64,000 nt of DNA, from positions 84,460,848-84,524,847 of the forward strand of contig CM037778.1 of assembly GCA_021229015.1 (NCBI GenBank), in the 5' to 3' direction. The notes under the pieces are model-generated. The model was not told where the DNA came from. It was given only the letters and a program-made list of their open reading frames with translations, and did not search any database. Within the stretch, counting starts at the first letter, position 1. Each line of letters starts with the position of its first letter. Of the stretch, positions 34,179-45,849 are shown piece by piece. The DNA is from Solen grandis. Lineage: Eukaryota > Mollusca > Bivalvia > Adapedonta > Solenidae. The translations under genes and the position numbers were made by a program.

Positions 34179-35690
34179 TTACTTCTTCAGCCAGAACACC
34201 TTACCAGCAGGTTTACTTCTCATTCCTACAAACAACGCCCCATCAGTGCCCCGGTATGAGAGACACCACGGCCTTACTACCCCATCACTCTGACTGACCA
34301 GTATGGAGTGGTGAGTACCGTGCTTATCTACACGATGAATGTTGTTAGACCACCAACCACTTACAAGTATGTTGTCCTGACTGTCTACGTGAATGTCTTT
34401 AGGAAAAGTTAAATCCTTGTGTTTATACTTATAGACCAAATCACCATTTTGTGTCAGACATGTTACGGTGTGGGTGTCAATATCCGGTATATAAACACAG
34501 TCACTATAGCGACTGACACGTACATAGTTTGGGCATGTAAACATGTACCGTCCTTGTACCAGCCCGAGTCTCCTCTGTATCTGTCCATCCATCGTCATCA
34601 CCAGTACTTCTCCATTACCCGGGTCGTCGTGACACGTGACGTACATCATGCCGCCATGACAGTCTATACCCCAACATTTCCTGTCTACTCTCAAAGATTT
34701 TCCGAGTCTCAGCCGCGGCTGTACAGAGACAAACCGAATCTTCTGTTGCCCTGGTAACGTGACGACAACCTCTGTATCAGCTACTGTACAGACGTCACGT
34801 GGTTTTGATGGTAGATCTACATTCTCCTTAGAGGTGAAAGTGGGGCTATACAGATGTAACTGCTTGTTATCAGGGTCACATAACACAAGATCACCACTGG
34901 GGAGAAATGTGGAACCAGATAGCCAATCTGTGTTAATGTTGATGTCTTGTTTACTGGAAACTGTCATTTCAAGTATATTCTCTCCGCTGGATACATCAGT
35001 GCTTTGAAAGGTTGTAATCACGTGACCGAGCTCAGTCACCTGCTGTAGGAGATCCTCTATGACTTTGTTGGGTTGGAAAGTCAGCTGACATGATATGGAA
35101 GCTTCCGACTCTACTTCTGTTACAATCTTCTCCATTTCTTCGACCTTCACAGATGACTTTGTCAGTCCGATAAACATACTTTCTTTATTCATTGAGTCCT
35201 GACAGTCTTGCATTTCCTTGATACTTTCGTTAACTTGCTTCAGAATATTTTCGCATGCAATCACGTGATCCTTCAAATCTGATTCCTTGGCCTGTTTAGC
35301 GTCTTCAATTGCCTTGTATGCTTTTTTCTCAAGGTCATCAATTGTTTCATTTATTCTCCTCCTAAGTTCATTGACATTATTGACACACTGTTTTGCCTGT
35401 TTGATCACCATAGCAGCATCTTTTCCCCGGGATGATCGTAATGTCTCAACATTGTATTTAATTTCCTTCATTCTCGACAACATCTTATTAAATTGACTTT
35501 TATTCAGTTGGCTGCTTTTATCACTTATCGAAGTCCTTACACATTTCCGGTGTTTCAGTGTTAAACAAACGTCACATAACAACGTTTTGTGACCCTCGCA
35601 GAAGCTTGTGAGTAGGTTGCTCTTGTGATCATCACAGTAGGGCGGAGTGTAAGCGTCCGAACTTGTCTCTATGGAGTCCCTGGTCGCCAT
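34179..35690 (-). CDS. B-box / coiled-coil / NHL-like protein, TRIM family without RING
   Basis: 503 residues in one uninterrupted frame, from ATG at 35688-35690 to TAA at 34179-34181. Residues 19-50 form a B-box type zinc site: C19, H22, C31, C39, C42, H47 and C50. Residues about 60-180 are charged and heptad-like, consistent with a coiled coil. From about 250 to the end, repeated segments such as LPSGDLVLCDPDNKQLHLYS and FPKDIHVDSQDNILVSGW look like blades of an NHL-type propeller. No RING precedes the B-box, so direct E3 ligase activity is not indicated. Related RING-less TRIM2/3/56/71-like proteins are numerous in bivalves; a role in signalling or innate immunity is inference. Just upstream of the ATG the minus strand reads 'ttttattttccccgacag', a good acceptor (AG at 35692-35693), so a 5' UTR intron is likely. 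Confidence in the gene is high, in its function low. Confidence 0.88.
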   Translation of the reverse strand: MATRDSIETSSDAYTPPYCDDHKSNLLTSFCEGHKTLLCDVCLTLKHRKCVRTSISDKSSQLNKSQFNKMLSRMKEIKYNVETLRSSRGKDAAMVIKQAKQCVNNVNELRRRINETIDDLEKKAYKAIEDAKQAKESDLKDHVIACENILKQVNESIKEMQDCQDSMNKESMFIGLTKSSVKVEEMEKIVTEVESEASISCQLTFQPNKVIEDLLQQVTELGHVITTFQSTDVSSGENILEMTVSSKQDININTDWLSGSTFLPSGDLVLCDPDNKQLHLYSPTFTSKENVDLPSKPRDVCTVADTEVVVTLPGQQKIRFVSVQPRLRLGKSLRVDRKCWGIDCHGGMMYVTCHDDPGNGEVLVMTMDGQIQRRLGLVQGRYMFTCPNYVRVSRYSDCVYIPDIDTHTVTCLTQNGDLVYKYKHKDLTFPKDIHVDSQDNILVSGWWSNNIHRVDKHGTHHSILVSQSDGVVRPWCLSYRGTDGALFVGMRSKPAGKVFWLKK

Positions 35691-35691
35691 G

Positions 35692-35709
35692 CTGTCGGGG
35701 AAAATAAAA
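35692..35709 (-). promoter_or_regulatory. Probable 3' splice site of a 5' UTR intron
   Basis: A pyrimidine-rich stretch ending in CAG lies one base before the start codon of the TRIM-like gene. This arrangement is common for genes with the whole coding region in one exon. Confidence 0.4.
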
Positions 35710-36317
35710 GCAACTAAAGAAAGACAACTCTAATATTCTTCTAGAATACACTGAATTATCCAAGAAGATTTATATCCCTTGCTATACCGGTAAGACAAAT
35801 GTAGGATTTATTGTCAGGCTTACTCCCATATTCGCCGTTTTTACGTTGGAGAGGAAAGAAAAAACATGGACTTCAAAAAGCAAGTTATGGGAAATATTTC
35901 AAGAAAGGAATACGCCTATGGAAAGAAAAAATATGTAGTGAACAATTCGAATAAAAAAGAAAGAAAAAAAAGGCGTTCAGTTCAGTTGCACGTCTTAACA
36001 GTACTGTATGTATATGAAGTATTTTATGGGACAACGAAAGGCGGAATTTGATAAAAGTGGTCCCCAACTTTAGCTCTGCTATACATGCAATATAATTAAA
36101 TGTATTCAATTGAAAATGATTGAAAACAAATTCCTTAAGCTTACACAAATTTCTCTCGACAATTCCTTAGTAACACCGGTATTTTGTGCCTTGTCACGTC
36201 ATACAAATATCCTCATCCCAGTTGAGATAAATAACAAAAGCCCATTAAAATATTTAGTCATACATACTGAAAAACACATATAAGGTCTACGTCAAAATTA
36301 CAAATTTGATAGCTGTG
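35710..36317. other. Upstream region of the TRIM-like gene, nothing further recognised
   Basis: Short frames on both strands are low-complexity (Lys- or Phe-rich). No promoter elements are convincing. Confidence 0.4.
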
Positions 36318-36425
36318 TTGACAGTATTTCAGTCTGTTGGGACATTTGTCTATATGATACATATGTAGTGCTGCCTCACTGGATATCATGAAGAAGGCAA
36401 GTGGCATGATACCACGACCAGCAGA
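36318..36425 (-). repeat. SINE family 1 3' part, minus strand, decayed
   Basis: 'gacagtatttcagtctgttg' and 'aagtggcatgataccacgac' are the complement of the SINE 3' end and core. The copy is diverged. Confidence 0.6.
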
Positions 36426-38092
36426 GTTGCATGTATATTTAAATGAAAAACAACAGGGATGCATATAATCTTTATTAGAAAAAAGTAGATTAAAGCGATA
36501 TGTATGTTAGGAAATGATATTACCACGATAAATATTGAGGTTGTTGTGCTTTTTTGTTTTTGCTGTTCTTATTTGTTCCGTGATATTCTTTTTTTTTTAT
36601 CAGTGATTAATCTAAAAAGATCAATGTTATGAAACCAAGGACTCACATGTTTGAAATTATGAGTCCATGATTTCTCAAGCTAAATCAATGAGATCCAGGA
36701 TAAAAAATGTCCCAAAATTTAAAGAACAACAACAAAACACAAAAAAAAAAACATGAAAAAGCATACTTATTGTCTTTTACAAAACATGCTTGCACGTTTT
36801 TGTGTTATGTCTGTGGCAAAAATTGGGCCTTTTTAAAATAAAAAAAAAATGTTTTTAATTACAAATACGAAAAGGAAATGCTAAAGGAAGATGTAGGAAA
36901 AATGTTTTCTGCTTTATATTATAATTGAGGCGAGTACGAAAATATTACTCGAGCTGGATTTCAATCATTAAAACACGTTGACCCAAATGACAGACTAACA
37001 GACGTTGAGACAGAAATATACCCATTTGTACATTTAGACGTCAATCCTTGATCTTCTGCTCTGACAAGTAAATCCATTGTTTTATTTTCTTTATTTAATC
37101 GTTACCATTCATTTTGCCATTATGCTCATTCCGGGGCCAAATCATTTACGTCTTTTAAATGACTCCCATTTAAATTTTACCCATAAAATTGTATGGTTGT
37201 ATCTCAGTTATTCATTTCTTTCTAATTTTTTTGCCGTAATCAGTTCTTTTCACTAATTTGATAAACTTAATGCGCAATTACTATAAACTAAAACAACGCA
37301 TCTCGGTCAAGAATTGGTGACGCGTGTATGTTGTGATAAAAAATTGACATGTTGTTGGCTGATATGTCAATCAGATGCACGCAACAGGTGATTAACTTCA
37401 GTCGACTTGGAGAATATTCACACTCCTGTTATTTCAGTGCATGTAAACGCGAGTCGCAGTAGGGATTATGACATATCGGCGAAATCAAAGCATGTTGCTT
37501 ATCGACTGCCTGATATTAACCATAATGAAATTGAACAATTAAACCGTGCATACAAATCATTAACCGTGATATTTCGGGTTTCAATGTATCAAATTTGCAT
37601 GCGTCCGACGGGACACACATATTTAGATATTGTGCGTCTTTCTTGATATTTATTTGTCTCAGACGCTGATCTCACACCTAGATTAATCACTGTTTTATTA
37701 TTATATATTTATCATAATGTATGTTTTATATATACAAGACTCATATAGAAAGGACGTTTTATTCGACTAATGTTTGGGGAACAAATCAACTATTAATATA
37801 TTGGAAAGAAATAAATTTGGGCATCTATAAAGATAATAAGAATAAAGTCTGACAAAATTGGAAGCCAATTTTCATTTAGGACAGTTATCAGTTTTTGTTG
37901 TTGTTTTTATTGATTTAAAGTCTAAAACATTCAAGGAGTAATTTTTCTTGAAAAATAAATCACTGAATTGTTTGAGGCATCCTGATTTTAGTTACTTTGT
38001 TATCATTAAATTATTATTATTATTAGTAGTAGTATTCTTGTTGTTGTTTTGTTATTATTTTTAGTTTATTTCACTTCTCAACGATCATTTGT
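36426..38092. other. No recognised feature
   Basis: AT-rich DNA with A/T runs. The 79-codon plus-strand frame at 37407-37646 has no domain I recognise. Confidence 0.45.
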
Positions 38093-38106
38093 ACGGAAGT
38101 CATTTA

Positions 38107-38405
38107 CCGTCCCCGGTGGCCGAGTGGTTAGAGCGTCCGCCTCCGAAGCGGAAGTCGTGGGTTCGATCACCGAACGCGACATACCAAAGTCGTAAAAGAT
38201 GATACTGGTATAGCACCCTTGCTTGGCGCTCAGCATATAAGGGTAGTTCTAGGACTGGTTGGCCCGGTATCAGAATAATGTGAATGGGTGTGGTATCATG
38301 CCACATGTCTACGGCATGATACTGCAGTGTGGCAGCACTATATCTGTAGGCATCGTTTCCAAATGACTGAAATACTGTTGGTAGGACGTTAAACCCAACA
38401 CACAA
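38107..38405 (+). repeat. SINE family 1, intact copy with perfect 14-bp target duplication
   Basis: A 299-bp SINE. tRNA-derived head with A-box 'tggccgagtggttagagcg' (38116-38134) and B-box 'gggttcgatcacc' (38159-38171), linker 'gatactggtatagcaccctt', 'ggcgctcagcatataagg', core 'gtatcatgccacatgtctac', 3' end 'gttggtaggacgttaaaccc' and a short CA-rich tail. The 14-bp duplication 'acggaagtcattta' flanks it perfectly (38093-38106, 38406-38419), indicating a recent insertion. The head may still support Pol III transcription (inference). The minus-strand 129-codon frame overlapping it is not a gene. It resembles the core-domain SINEs known from molluscs, but I cannot assign the named superfamily. 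Confidence 0.95.
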
Positions 38406-38419
38406 ACGGAAGTCATTTA

Positions 38420-39545
38420 GAGTCATACTTGATAATTTACTGATCTGATAGTGAAATTCACCCTTGATGGTTATAATGTAATGTAACATGCCCAGTTAAC
38501 CCCCCCTGTAGAGCGGAGGGTTTTACCTCCTAAATTTGCACACACAAAAAAAAAACAAAAAAACAAAAACAAAAACGTAACGACTATCGTAAGGGCTCGT
38601 TATCTAAAGTCTCTAAAAAGCGTCTAATTGTACTGGACCCAGTCCATTCTCAGACGTTCGTCTGATCCATTTTTTTGTGTTAATCTTTGATTTATATATT
38701 AACATTATAAATGTGCTTCATTTTAAGATAATTTAAGATAATTGATTAACAAAAGATAATTATAATCATTTTAAGCTTGAAATCTGAATCTGAATCAATC
38801 AAAAACTAGAAACAAAGAAGCGGCTTTCCGTTTGCTTATTTCAAATGTATTGAATATATAAGTTAATACCAAGAAGTGGAATAATGATGCTTAAAAATAT
38901 CAAATTTAATACGTAAATCATTATCATAATTATATACTTATGTTCAAAAATAAGCTTTAAATCTTTTTTTTTTTCACTTTTATCTTCTTATTATAATAAC
39001 TTAAAACATTAATAATGCCAATCGTTCAGCATGATTTGATCCTAGTTCATGCTTTAAACTATCATTCATTGCATTGGTTTCCTCAAGACAAAAAAGTATC
39101 TACCCCACCCACTATTAAAATTCTTGTACGTTATATTGCTTAATTGGTCCTAAGCTAAGGGGTTGTTAGGTTAGAAACTGAGATCTTACCTTGTCTAAGA
39201 TGTATTAGTGCGTCGATGTATCTGGTTATTTGTTGAGGGTTGTAGATCTTCCAGATAGCAAATATGGCGGGCTTAGTGGTAAACACAAGTCAGCAAACAA
39301 TAAGTAGCAAGCAATAGTAGTGGTAATTACCTCCCCTACAAAAATGCGGCGGAGGCCGTATGCGGACAAAAAATGAAAACACGGACCATATTTAATGCAT
39401 ATAAAAATTGTATAATAGTATTTTCTTTGACTTGTATCTATTTCGGTGATTCTCGAAAAAAGGACAAAATAATAATTTCAATCAATTTAAATTGTTTAGG
39501 ATAATTAACAAGGCTTTTAATTTCAGCTTTTAATTTTAAATACAA
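38420..39545. other. No recognised feature
   Basis: A/C tract near 38540-38575; otherwise AT-rich. Confidence 0.45.
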
Positions 39546-39549
39546 AAAA

Positions 39550-40140
39550 TAGCCATTTATAGCCATATAGATGACTATAGACAGAAACCCAATCAATGTT
39601 ACCTATAAGGAATGTAGCAGGATGTAATAACTACAAAATTAGACCAAGTATGGGTCTCTATCATATCCAGGTCAGAAATTATATCAAATTGTTGCATGTG
39701 TATATGGCCGTGAATGCAAAAATATAACCCTTCCTACCCATATAGATGATTATAGATTGAAACTCAATCAATGTGTCCCAATAAGACCAGGTATAGGCAT
39801 GTGTCAGGATGTAATAGCTACAAAATAAGACCAAGTATGGGTCTCTATCATATCCAGGTCAGAAATTATATCAAATTGTTGTATGTGTATATTACCGTAA
39901 ATGCAAAAATGTTGTTGTTGTACTGGGGTTTACCGTCGCTGCGATAGTATTTCAATCATATAGCGACGTCCAGCTAATTACAGGTAGAGGAAGACCCCGA
40001 GTACACAGAGGTTCCCGGGTAGAACCACCGACCTACCGCAAATACAAAAATATAACCCTTCCTAGCCATATAGATGATTATAGATTGAAACTCAATCAAT
40101 GTGACCCCATAAGACTAGGTATATATATAGTCAGATGTAT
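39550..40140 (+). repeat. Tandem repeat of about 190 bp, third unit split by a SINE
   Basis: Units begin near 39550 ('agccatatagatgactatag'), 39737 ('cccatatagatgattataga') and 40064. Shared marks are 'aaactcaatcaatgtg', 'gaccaagtatgggtctctat' and 'catatccaggtcagaaatta'. The SINE at 39911-40039 interrupts the end of unit 2, so unit 3 resumes after it. Confidence 0.85.
39911..40039 (-). repeat. SINE family 2, minus strand, nested in the tandem repeat
   Basis: Complement of the family's 3' half: 'ggggtttaccgtcgctgcga', 'tcatatagcgacgtccagct', 'gaggaagaccccgagtacac' and 'gggtagaaccaccgacctac'. It has a (GTT)n stretch representing the SINE tail. It is flanked by 'aaatgcaaaaat' (39899-39910) and 'aaatacaaaaat' (40040-40051), a one-mismatch target duplication. 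Confidence 0.85.
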
Positions 40141-40914
40141 GGCTATGAATGTCTATTTTTTTTTTCGTAGAGTCGTAGTTAATTATTTATTTTTTGCATG
40201 ATTTTTAAGAAATATTCAGAGGGGAAGACCTAAATAATAATGAAATGGGAAAGCCTTGTTTTATATTGTAAATATTATTTTGTATATATCTAAATTGTGA
40301 AAAAAAATCTTAAAGTGTATATTTAATACATATATGAATATTATAATTTAGCCCTATATATAAGTCAGATCAGGCCCTTTTTATTATATAGAATATATCC
40401 TGGTCTGATAGATTAAAAAATAAAATTATAATGTTTTTATCTTTCTGATGTATGTTGTTGTTTTACTTTCCTAAAGTTATTAATATGGTGTTTAAATCAA
40501 CCATATAACTACAATGTAATTAATTACTCTGCGGTACCTACCTGTATATTGATCAACATTAGACAGTACTGTACAGTACTGTGCACAGTCCACTATCTTC
40601 CTTTAATATAACGGAAAAAAATATTTCCTGTTGAAATCAATGTAGTTACCATATTTAATACACTGTTTAAAATATATAAGAGTTTGAATTTTGCCGTTTT
40701 GATTAACCATTAGTTTTTGTTGATATCAAATATAATCATTTCTTTCACTATTGCTTGATTGATTGTGTTGATAATTTCCTGTTGTCCGGTAAATTCCCGA
40801 AAATAGGATAGGGAATTATCGATTTCTTCAGGCGGGATAACTCTGAAACTTATTGCTTGCTGAGCTAATTATTGTTCGCTACTATTGCTTGCTAGGTTTT
40901 GTTCAGTGGGCTTA
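40141..40914. other. No recognised feature
   Basis: AT-rich, nothing supportable. Confidence 0.45.
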
Positions 40915-40962
40915 GTAGATCGGCCGGAAGACGCTCTACGTCTCTCAGAGCACATGAAGTGA

Positions 40963-40985
40963 TGACGTCACCACAGTTATAAAGG
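40963..40985 (+). promoter_or_regulatory. CRE plus TATA-box promoter-like block
   Basis: A perfect cAMP-response element TGACGTCA (40963-40970) is followed 6 bases later by 'ttataaagg' (40977-40985), a good TATA box. About 85 bp downstream an ATG at 41062 opens a 32-codon frame, MLTTSEAAAILALNEHSE and so on, ending TGA at 41160. The local GC content is higher than in the neighbours. This could be a real promoter with a first exon, or a transposon promoter. No downstream gene is recognised. Confidence 0.35.
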
Positions 40986-41431
40986 ACGCGTTTGATTCGC
41001 TGTTTGGTACAGAATGTGGCAATCAAATCAAGTGAAATGGGAACATTGTTCTATCCAGAATGTTGCAAATGTTGACTACTTCGGAAGCTGCTGCTATTTT
41101 GGCTTTAAATGAGCATTCCGAGGACGAAACATTAAATTCAAAAGATGTGCTTTTCGTTATATGACCCAATGTTTTAATATTATATGTGATTTACATGTCA
41201 TGTTATATGACCCGTAATTGGTCAAATAAAATATTCTATTCCAACATAGAAAATTTCCCTTCACATGCCAGTACGATGTAAATATATGAAGAATAATGAC
41301 AAAAAGGTATTTGGGAAAAGTTAATTGAACTAGTCTTGTTAAATTTTTTGGGCATAAATTCAAAGACACGCAATTAACTTAAAAAAAAACAAACACGTTG
41401 TTGGACTAACTCTGCCGCCATTATCCGCCAT

Positions 41432-41478
41432 ATTGTTGTTCTCTATGCACCACCTCGGAAAATGGTGCAGAGAGAACA
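41432..41478. repeat. Short inverted repeat
   Basis: 'gttctctatgcacc' and 'ggtgcagagagaac' pair around 'acctcggaaaat'. One mismatch. Function unknown. Confidence 0.5.
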
Positions 41479-41579
41479 TGTTCCAAACGTTCTTCTATCT
41501 GTTCAGTTCACCCCGAATCTGCCCCGAGCAGTGAATCAAGCGCGCCCAAAGAGACCCGCGTTACAACTCTAACAAAGAT

Positions 41580-44207
41580 GGCAGTTTGATAAATACAGTA
41601 GATTAAATAATCAATAGAAATAGAAATTATGTATGTACCTCTCCCTAATGAGCTGGATTGAAGATTTCTGAGTTATTTTCACAGGAGTTTCAATTTCGTT
41701 TATAAGGAAACAAGAACGATAACTCTAATTGAGTTCCCCCGGGTTGGCCTAAAATACGCAATTAAAATTATTTGGTGAAATGGGTGCAATGTAACACGGA
41801 ATGGAAATCATGTTTTCCAGATAGCATTACTGAAGGCTTATATCTAATTTTAAATTGTGATATCATTGTTTATTTACGTATAGTAAGTCATTATATGACT
41901 GAAAATTATTACAAAGTTATTTATTTTGTTGTTGTGACTGATATCAAAATTTCCGTTGCGCGGTAAAATATATTTCCTGAGGAGTAATTAAAAATCATAT
42001 GAAAGATAAATAAATTTCAATTTATTGTTTTCGTTCAGGTTTTGTGTTTATAAATATATATACATTACAAGGTGGTTGAGGGGTTAGTTCTAGCACTGCC
42101 AACATCGGATTTTGTGAAATTCACCAGACCTAAAAGGACAATAAAAACAAAAAAAAATTAATAATGGCTCCGAAACATCAAATATATTACAAAAACGCAT
42201 TTGGAAAAATTCAAAAGGTCTGGAAATACCATCATCAAATTCTAAACATTATGAAAATTTATTCTTTGTGGACACTGTGTTTCACCGGAATCATCTCCCT
42301 GATATATAGTGCATGCTGGCTTAGTTGGGGCATTCAAAAATGCCTTAATCAGATAAATTACGTTTGGTCATTATACACTGTTATATCAAATGAGTGCACG
42401 TTTACCCCCGCATTGCACCTCAGCAAAACTCGCAATGGAAAAAAAAATCATTATTAAAGGCTTATATTTAATGTTTAATTCGACCTGTACTCTCCATTCG
42501 ATGTACATGCAGAGCAGTGTTTTCAGCAGCAGTGGGTTTAAATCTCAAGTTGTTCTAGTCATTTTACTGATTTGTCAAATATTTATCTGACATAGTAAAA
42601 AGGAATAACTCTTAAAAGAATCAAAAGCGAAGTCACCTTTTGATATTCATGTTATCACTTTCGCTCTCTTTAAATAAAGCTAACGATACATACTGTGACT
42701 GGTAAATGGGAGATTATTGGTGTTAGCCCTAATAATAGTGTTGTATCTGTTACCTCCCTTTAATCATTACTAGGAATTAGTTCATTTAATTTTACAGACT
42801 TCCCTTCATTACGGAGGGGATTATCCGCCAAAACTCTATGAGTCTAGATGACAATCTTATACATGTATGTATGAGTTATCTTTTTATTAAATTTTCGTAA
42901 GCGTCGCGAAGTGGAGCGCTGCGATAAATCCATAACATTTAAAATATAAACAATAACATATTTCAGCTTTGCATTTGTCCTCGCAAACTTCCGTTTGATT
43001 GACAATACACGTGATAGGTCAGAGTCAGTATCACTGGTTACATTGTTGAAGGGTACATGCAAAACATGATGTAATCGGTCACTGTCGCAAAAAGTTCCAT
43101 CCTAAGGTCACGTAGGCACTATACACCTTCATATTTATCAATATCACGACATCACTGATAATTTTCATTGTCAAATACCCACGGCCGATCGATAGGTCAT
43201 CTATCATCACGAATAAGTTAATCGGGGGTATTCGACGAGGGATCATTTTACGAGAGAATCAAAAACAAATGAATAAAAATATCTGCAAATATGTGACGCA
43301 TAAGAAGACAAAAATGTAAAAGGTGGGTCGGGATAGATAAACTATATATGTTTGTTTTAGTATTTAGCTTTGTTTAGAAATTCCCGCATTGATTTTGAGA
43401 AAATCTTCCTGTGTCGGGACTATTTGTTAATTTCATTCGATTCCTTAGAAAAATGCGTCAGAAAAAAAAAAGAAACTCAAACGAAAACAAAAACCGAGGT
43501 GCAGTGAATACTGAAATTAGCTTAAGAAGTCCGTTAGATGTCCATGAGGTATCTAAAATGCAAGGTTATCGATCAAATAAAAAAGACCCTTAACTGTTTT
43601 AAAAGGGCTAAATTTCGTGACAGATTTTTATGGCTTTTTTTTATCACTTTTAACGTCCTTCGTATATCACCGCTGGGAATGGAATCCAAGACATTTCGGT
43701 TTATTTACAATAGTTTTGCTTGGTTGTTTCAGTTTAATGTTCCTCTAACAGTAGATCAATTTGGGGACATTTTTTTTACTATAGTATACAGATGTAGTGC
43801 TTCACATTAGTGGGGGGTTGGGGGGGGGGGGAGTAGGGGGTCATGGCCCCCACTAGCTATTTTGTTTTAAAATGCCGTATATTCATTAATTTTCGTTGGC
43901 ATTACATTTTGTTGATTAAATGGGGAATTTCGTGGGAACATATTAATTACTATTCGTTGATAAAACTAAAACACTAACTCTAACCTAAATTCTATCTCTC
44001 TTCAAAAAAAAAAAGTTAGCCTCCATAATACATTGTAACGTCATTAACAACTATGACGTCATCTATCGCTAGAAGTCGGGAGAATGAAAACATCTTCAAA
44101 AGCCCACCAACGATTTACCTGTCCTCTCCGGGACGTTAAGTTATAGTTAGTGTTTTTTAAGAGAGAATCTAACAGTTAAGAAGCCAGAACGAGCGAAGCG
44201 TAGCAGA
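41580..44207. other. No recognised gene; G-run near 43810-43840
   Basis: AT-rich DNA with several short frames that show no domain. A G-rich tract (43810-43840) resembles those at 18750 and 53630. Confidence 0.45.
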
Positions 44208-44357
44208 TAGAGTCCCTGTAATTGTTCCGCTACATTTCGGACCCCATGGCCTGTCACGGGGATAACCAAAGTTTCCTGATGTTCTATTAGGATATCTTGG
44301 TTATCTTAGTAGAGGTTAAGTGGTCCAAGACGTAGCGGAACCATTACAGGGACTTTA
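44208..44357. mobile_element. 150-bp MITE with about 34-bp terminal inverted repeats
   Basis: Left end 'gagtccctgtaattgttccg' and right end 'cggaaccattacagggactt' are inverted complements, extending inward through 'ctacatttcggacc' and 'ggtccaagacgtag'. TA flanks both ends, compatible with a Tc1/mariner-type TA target. A second inverted pair 'gataaccaaag' / 'cttggttatc' lies inside, so most of it folds into one hairpin. No coding capacity. Confidence 0.82.
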
Positions 44358-45744
44358 CCTTAAAATAAGTACGCAGAAAATGTATATCACACTGGCCAAG
44401 ATAACATTTTATCTTACTGTGAAATATATGATTATCATTAATGGATATGTCATTGTCGTTTCACTGTTGAATTCGAGAAGAGGTCATCCGTCGAACCGTC
44501 GATATAAACAGAAGGCTGATTAGGAGGTATTGAGTCGCACTAAATATTAAGGAATACATGTAATAGTTCTTTAGATAGCTGCAGCTGCAAGCCTCCCCGC
44601 CCCCCTCACACAACTTCCGGGAATCTAAATGTTACAATGGGGGAATTTGGAAATTTTATATTCCCGGGTAGAGCACTGGAAAATATGGAGAGGAATCTGT
44701 AAATGTTTACATTATGTCCTACCCGGGAATGTAAAAACGTGTTCAAATGCCCGGGGGAACTTGAATAGTGGGGTCACTTGAAAACATTATACCGATGATA
44801 TATTTAACGAGTTTCTCATGCCGTGAACTTCAGCTCGAGTCCCCGACCTAGCGACTACAAAACAGCAAACATTGCAACGCAGAATCATGTCACCGTTTAT
44901 ATCTTTTGCATCCTGACTGCATCTGTTCCGATGTATTCGCTTGTAGTTTCCTGTAGACGAATGTCTATATTACACATATCTTCTGTCTGTAGAAATGAAT
45001 CTTACTTTTGGCTTGATGATCCAATTGCAAAATCCAAATGCAATAGATATACATGTATTTCCATAACCTTTAAAAATAATTCATAGAATATCACATTGCA
45101 CGATAATTCCGAATAATTGAACATTACTTAATTATGGTGGCTTATATTTACCATGTCGTGAATACAGGCAGATGAAACAGTTTTGGGAAACAACAAAACG
45201 AACTGTTATACCGAGTATCACAGCTCCGTGCTCACAAACAAAGCCGACCGACATGTAGATTTGCAAATTTTCTTTTGCGCAGCTATCGAAATCTCTGGAC
45301 GTCACTCACATTGAAATCATGGATATTTATTCATGTATGTATTTGAAATGTTGTTGGCATTACATGCTTTAATTACCCAATGCCTGGTATATACCTGTTA
45401 AAAATATGGGTATCTTTATTGATAATTGTTTTACATGTCTATGCAAAGAATCAGTCAACACTGAAGGGGAGATCACCAAAGAAAAAAATGGTTACAACAA
45501 AGGGACGTACTCCAATCGAATCTGTCCCAAATATGCGCCTACCAGTCTAGCTCCGTCTTGCAACATGTACTTTCGGTAAGCTATAAACCAGTCCAGATTT
45601 CCCAATGTTCAAAGCAATCTCCCAGCGCTTGTTCCCGGCAATCAGATCTGTTTATCTTTCTGCGACTGACTAAGAAGGAATGTCAGCGATGCGGGAGTAA
45701 AAAGTTGTTTCTTGCTCGATAGGTATATTATCGCCGCCCTTAGC
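44358..45744. other. No recognised gene; weak inverted repeat near 44655-44735
   Basis: 'ttatattcccgggtag' and 'ctacccgggaatgtaa' are inverted about 60 bp apart. No coding domain seen in the short frames. Confidence 0.4.
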
Positions 45745-45752
45745 CGGCAATA

Positions 45753-45790
45753 GCGGCATTCGGAACACCTCGCTCATTTCTACGAAATAT
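45753..45790 (+). mobile_element. Half copy of the 73-bp hairpin element
   Basis: 'gcattcggaacacctcgctc'+'atttctacgaaa' matches the left arm of 55373-55445 with one difference. The right arm is missing. Confidence 0.6.
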
Positions 45791-45849
45791 ATCCGAGCAC
45801 CGACGGATATGGTCAAGTAGTTACGATTGGAATTTTTTGTTGCAGGTAT

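Noticed and set aside
34419..35496. Plus-strand ORFs opposite the TRIM-like gene
   Set aside because: Shadow frames of a well-supported minus-strand gene.
38100..38489. 129-codon minus-strand ORF
   Set aside because: It covers the SINE at 38107-38405 in antisense. Similar frames appear at other SINE copies.
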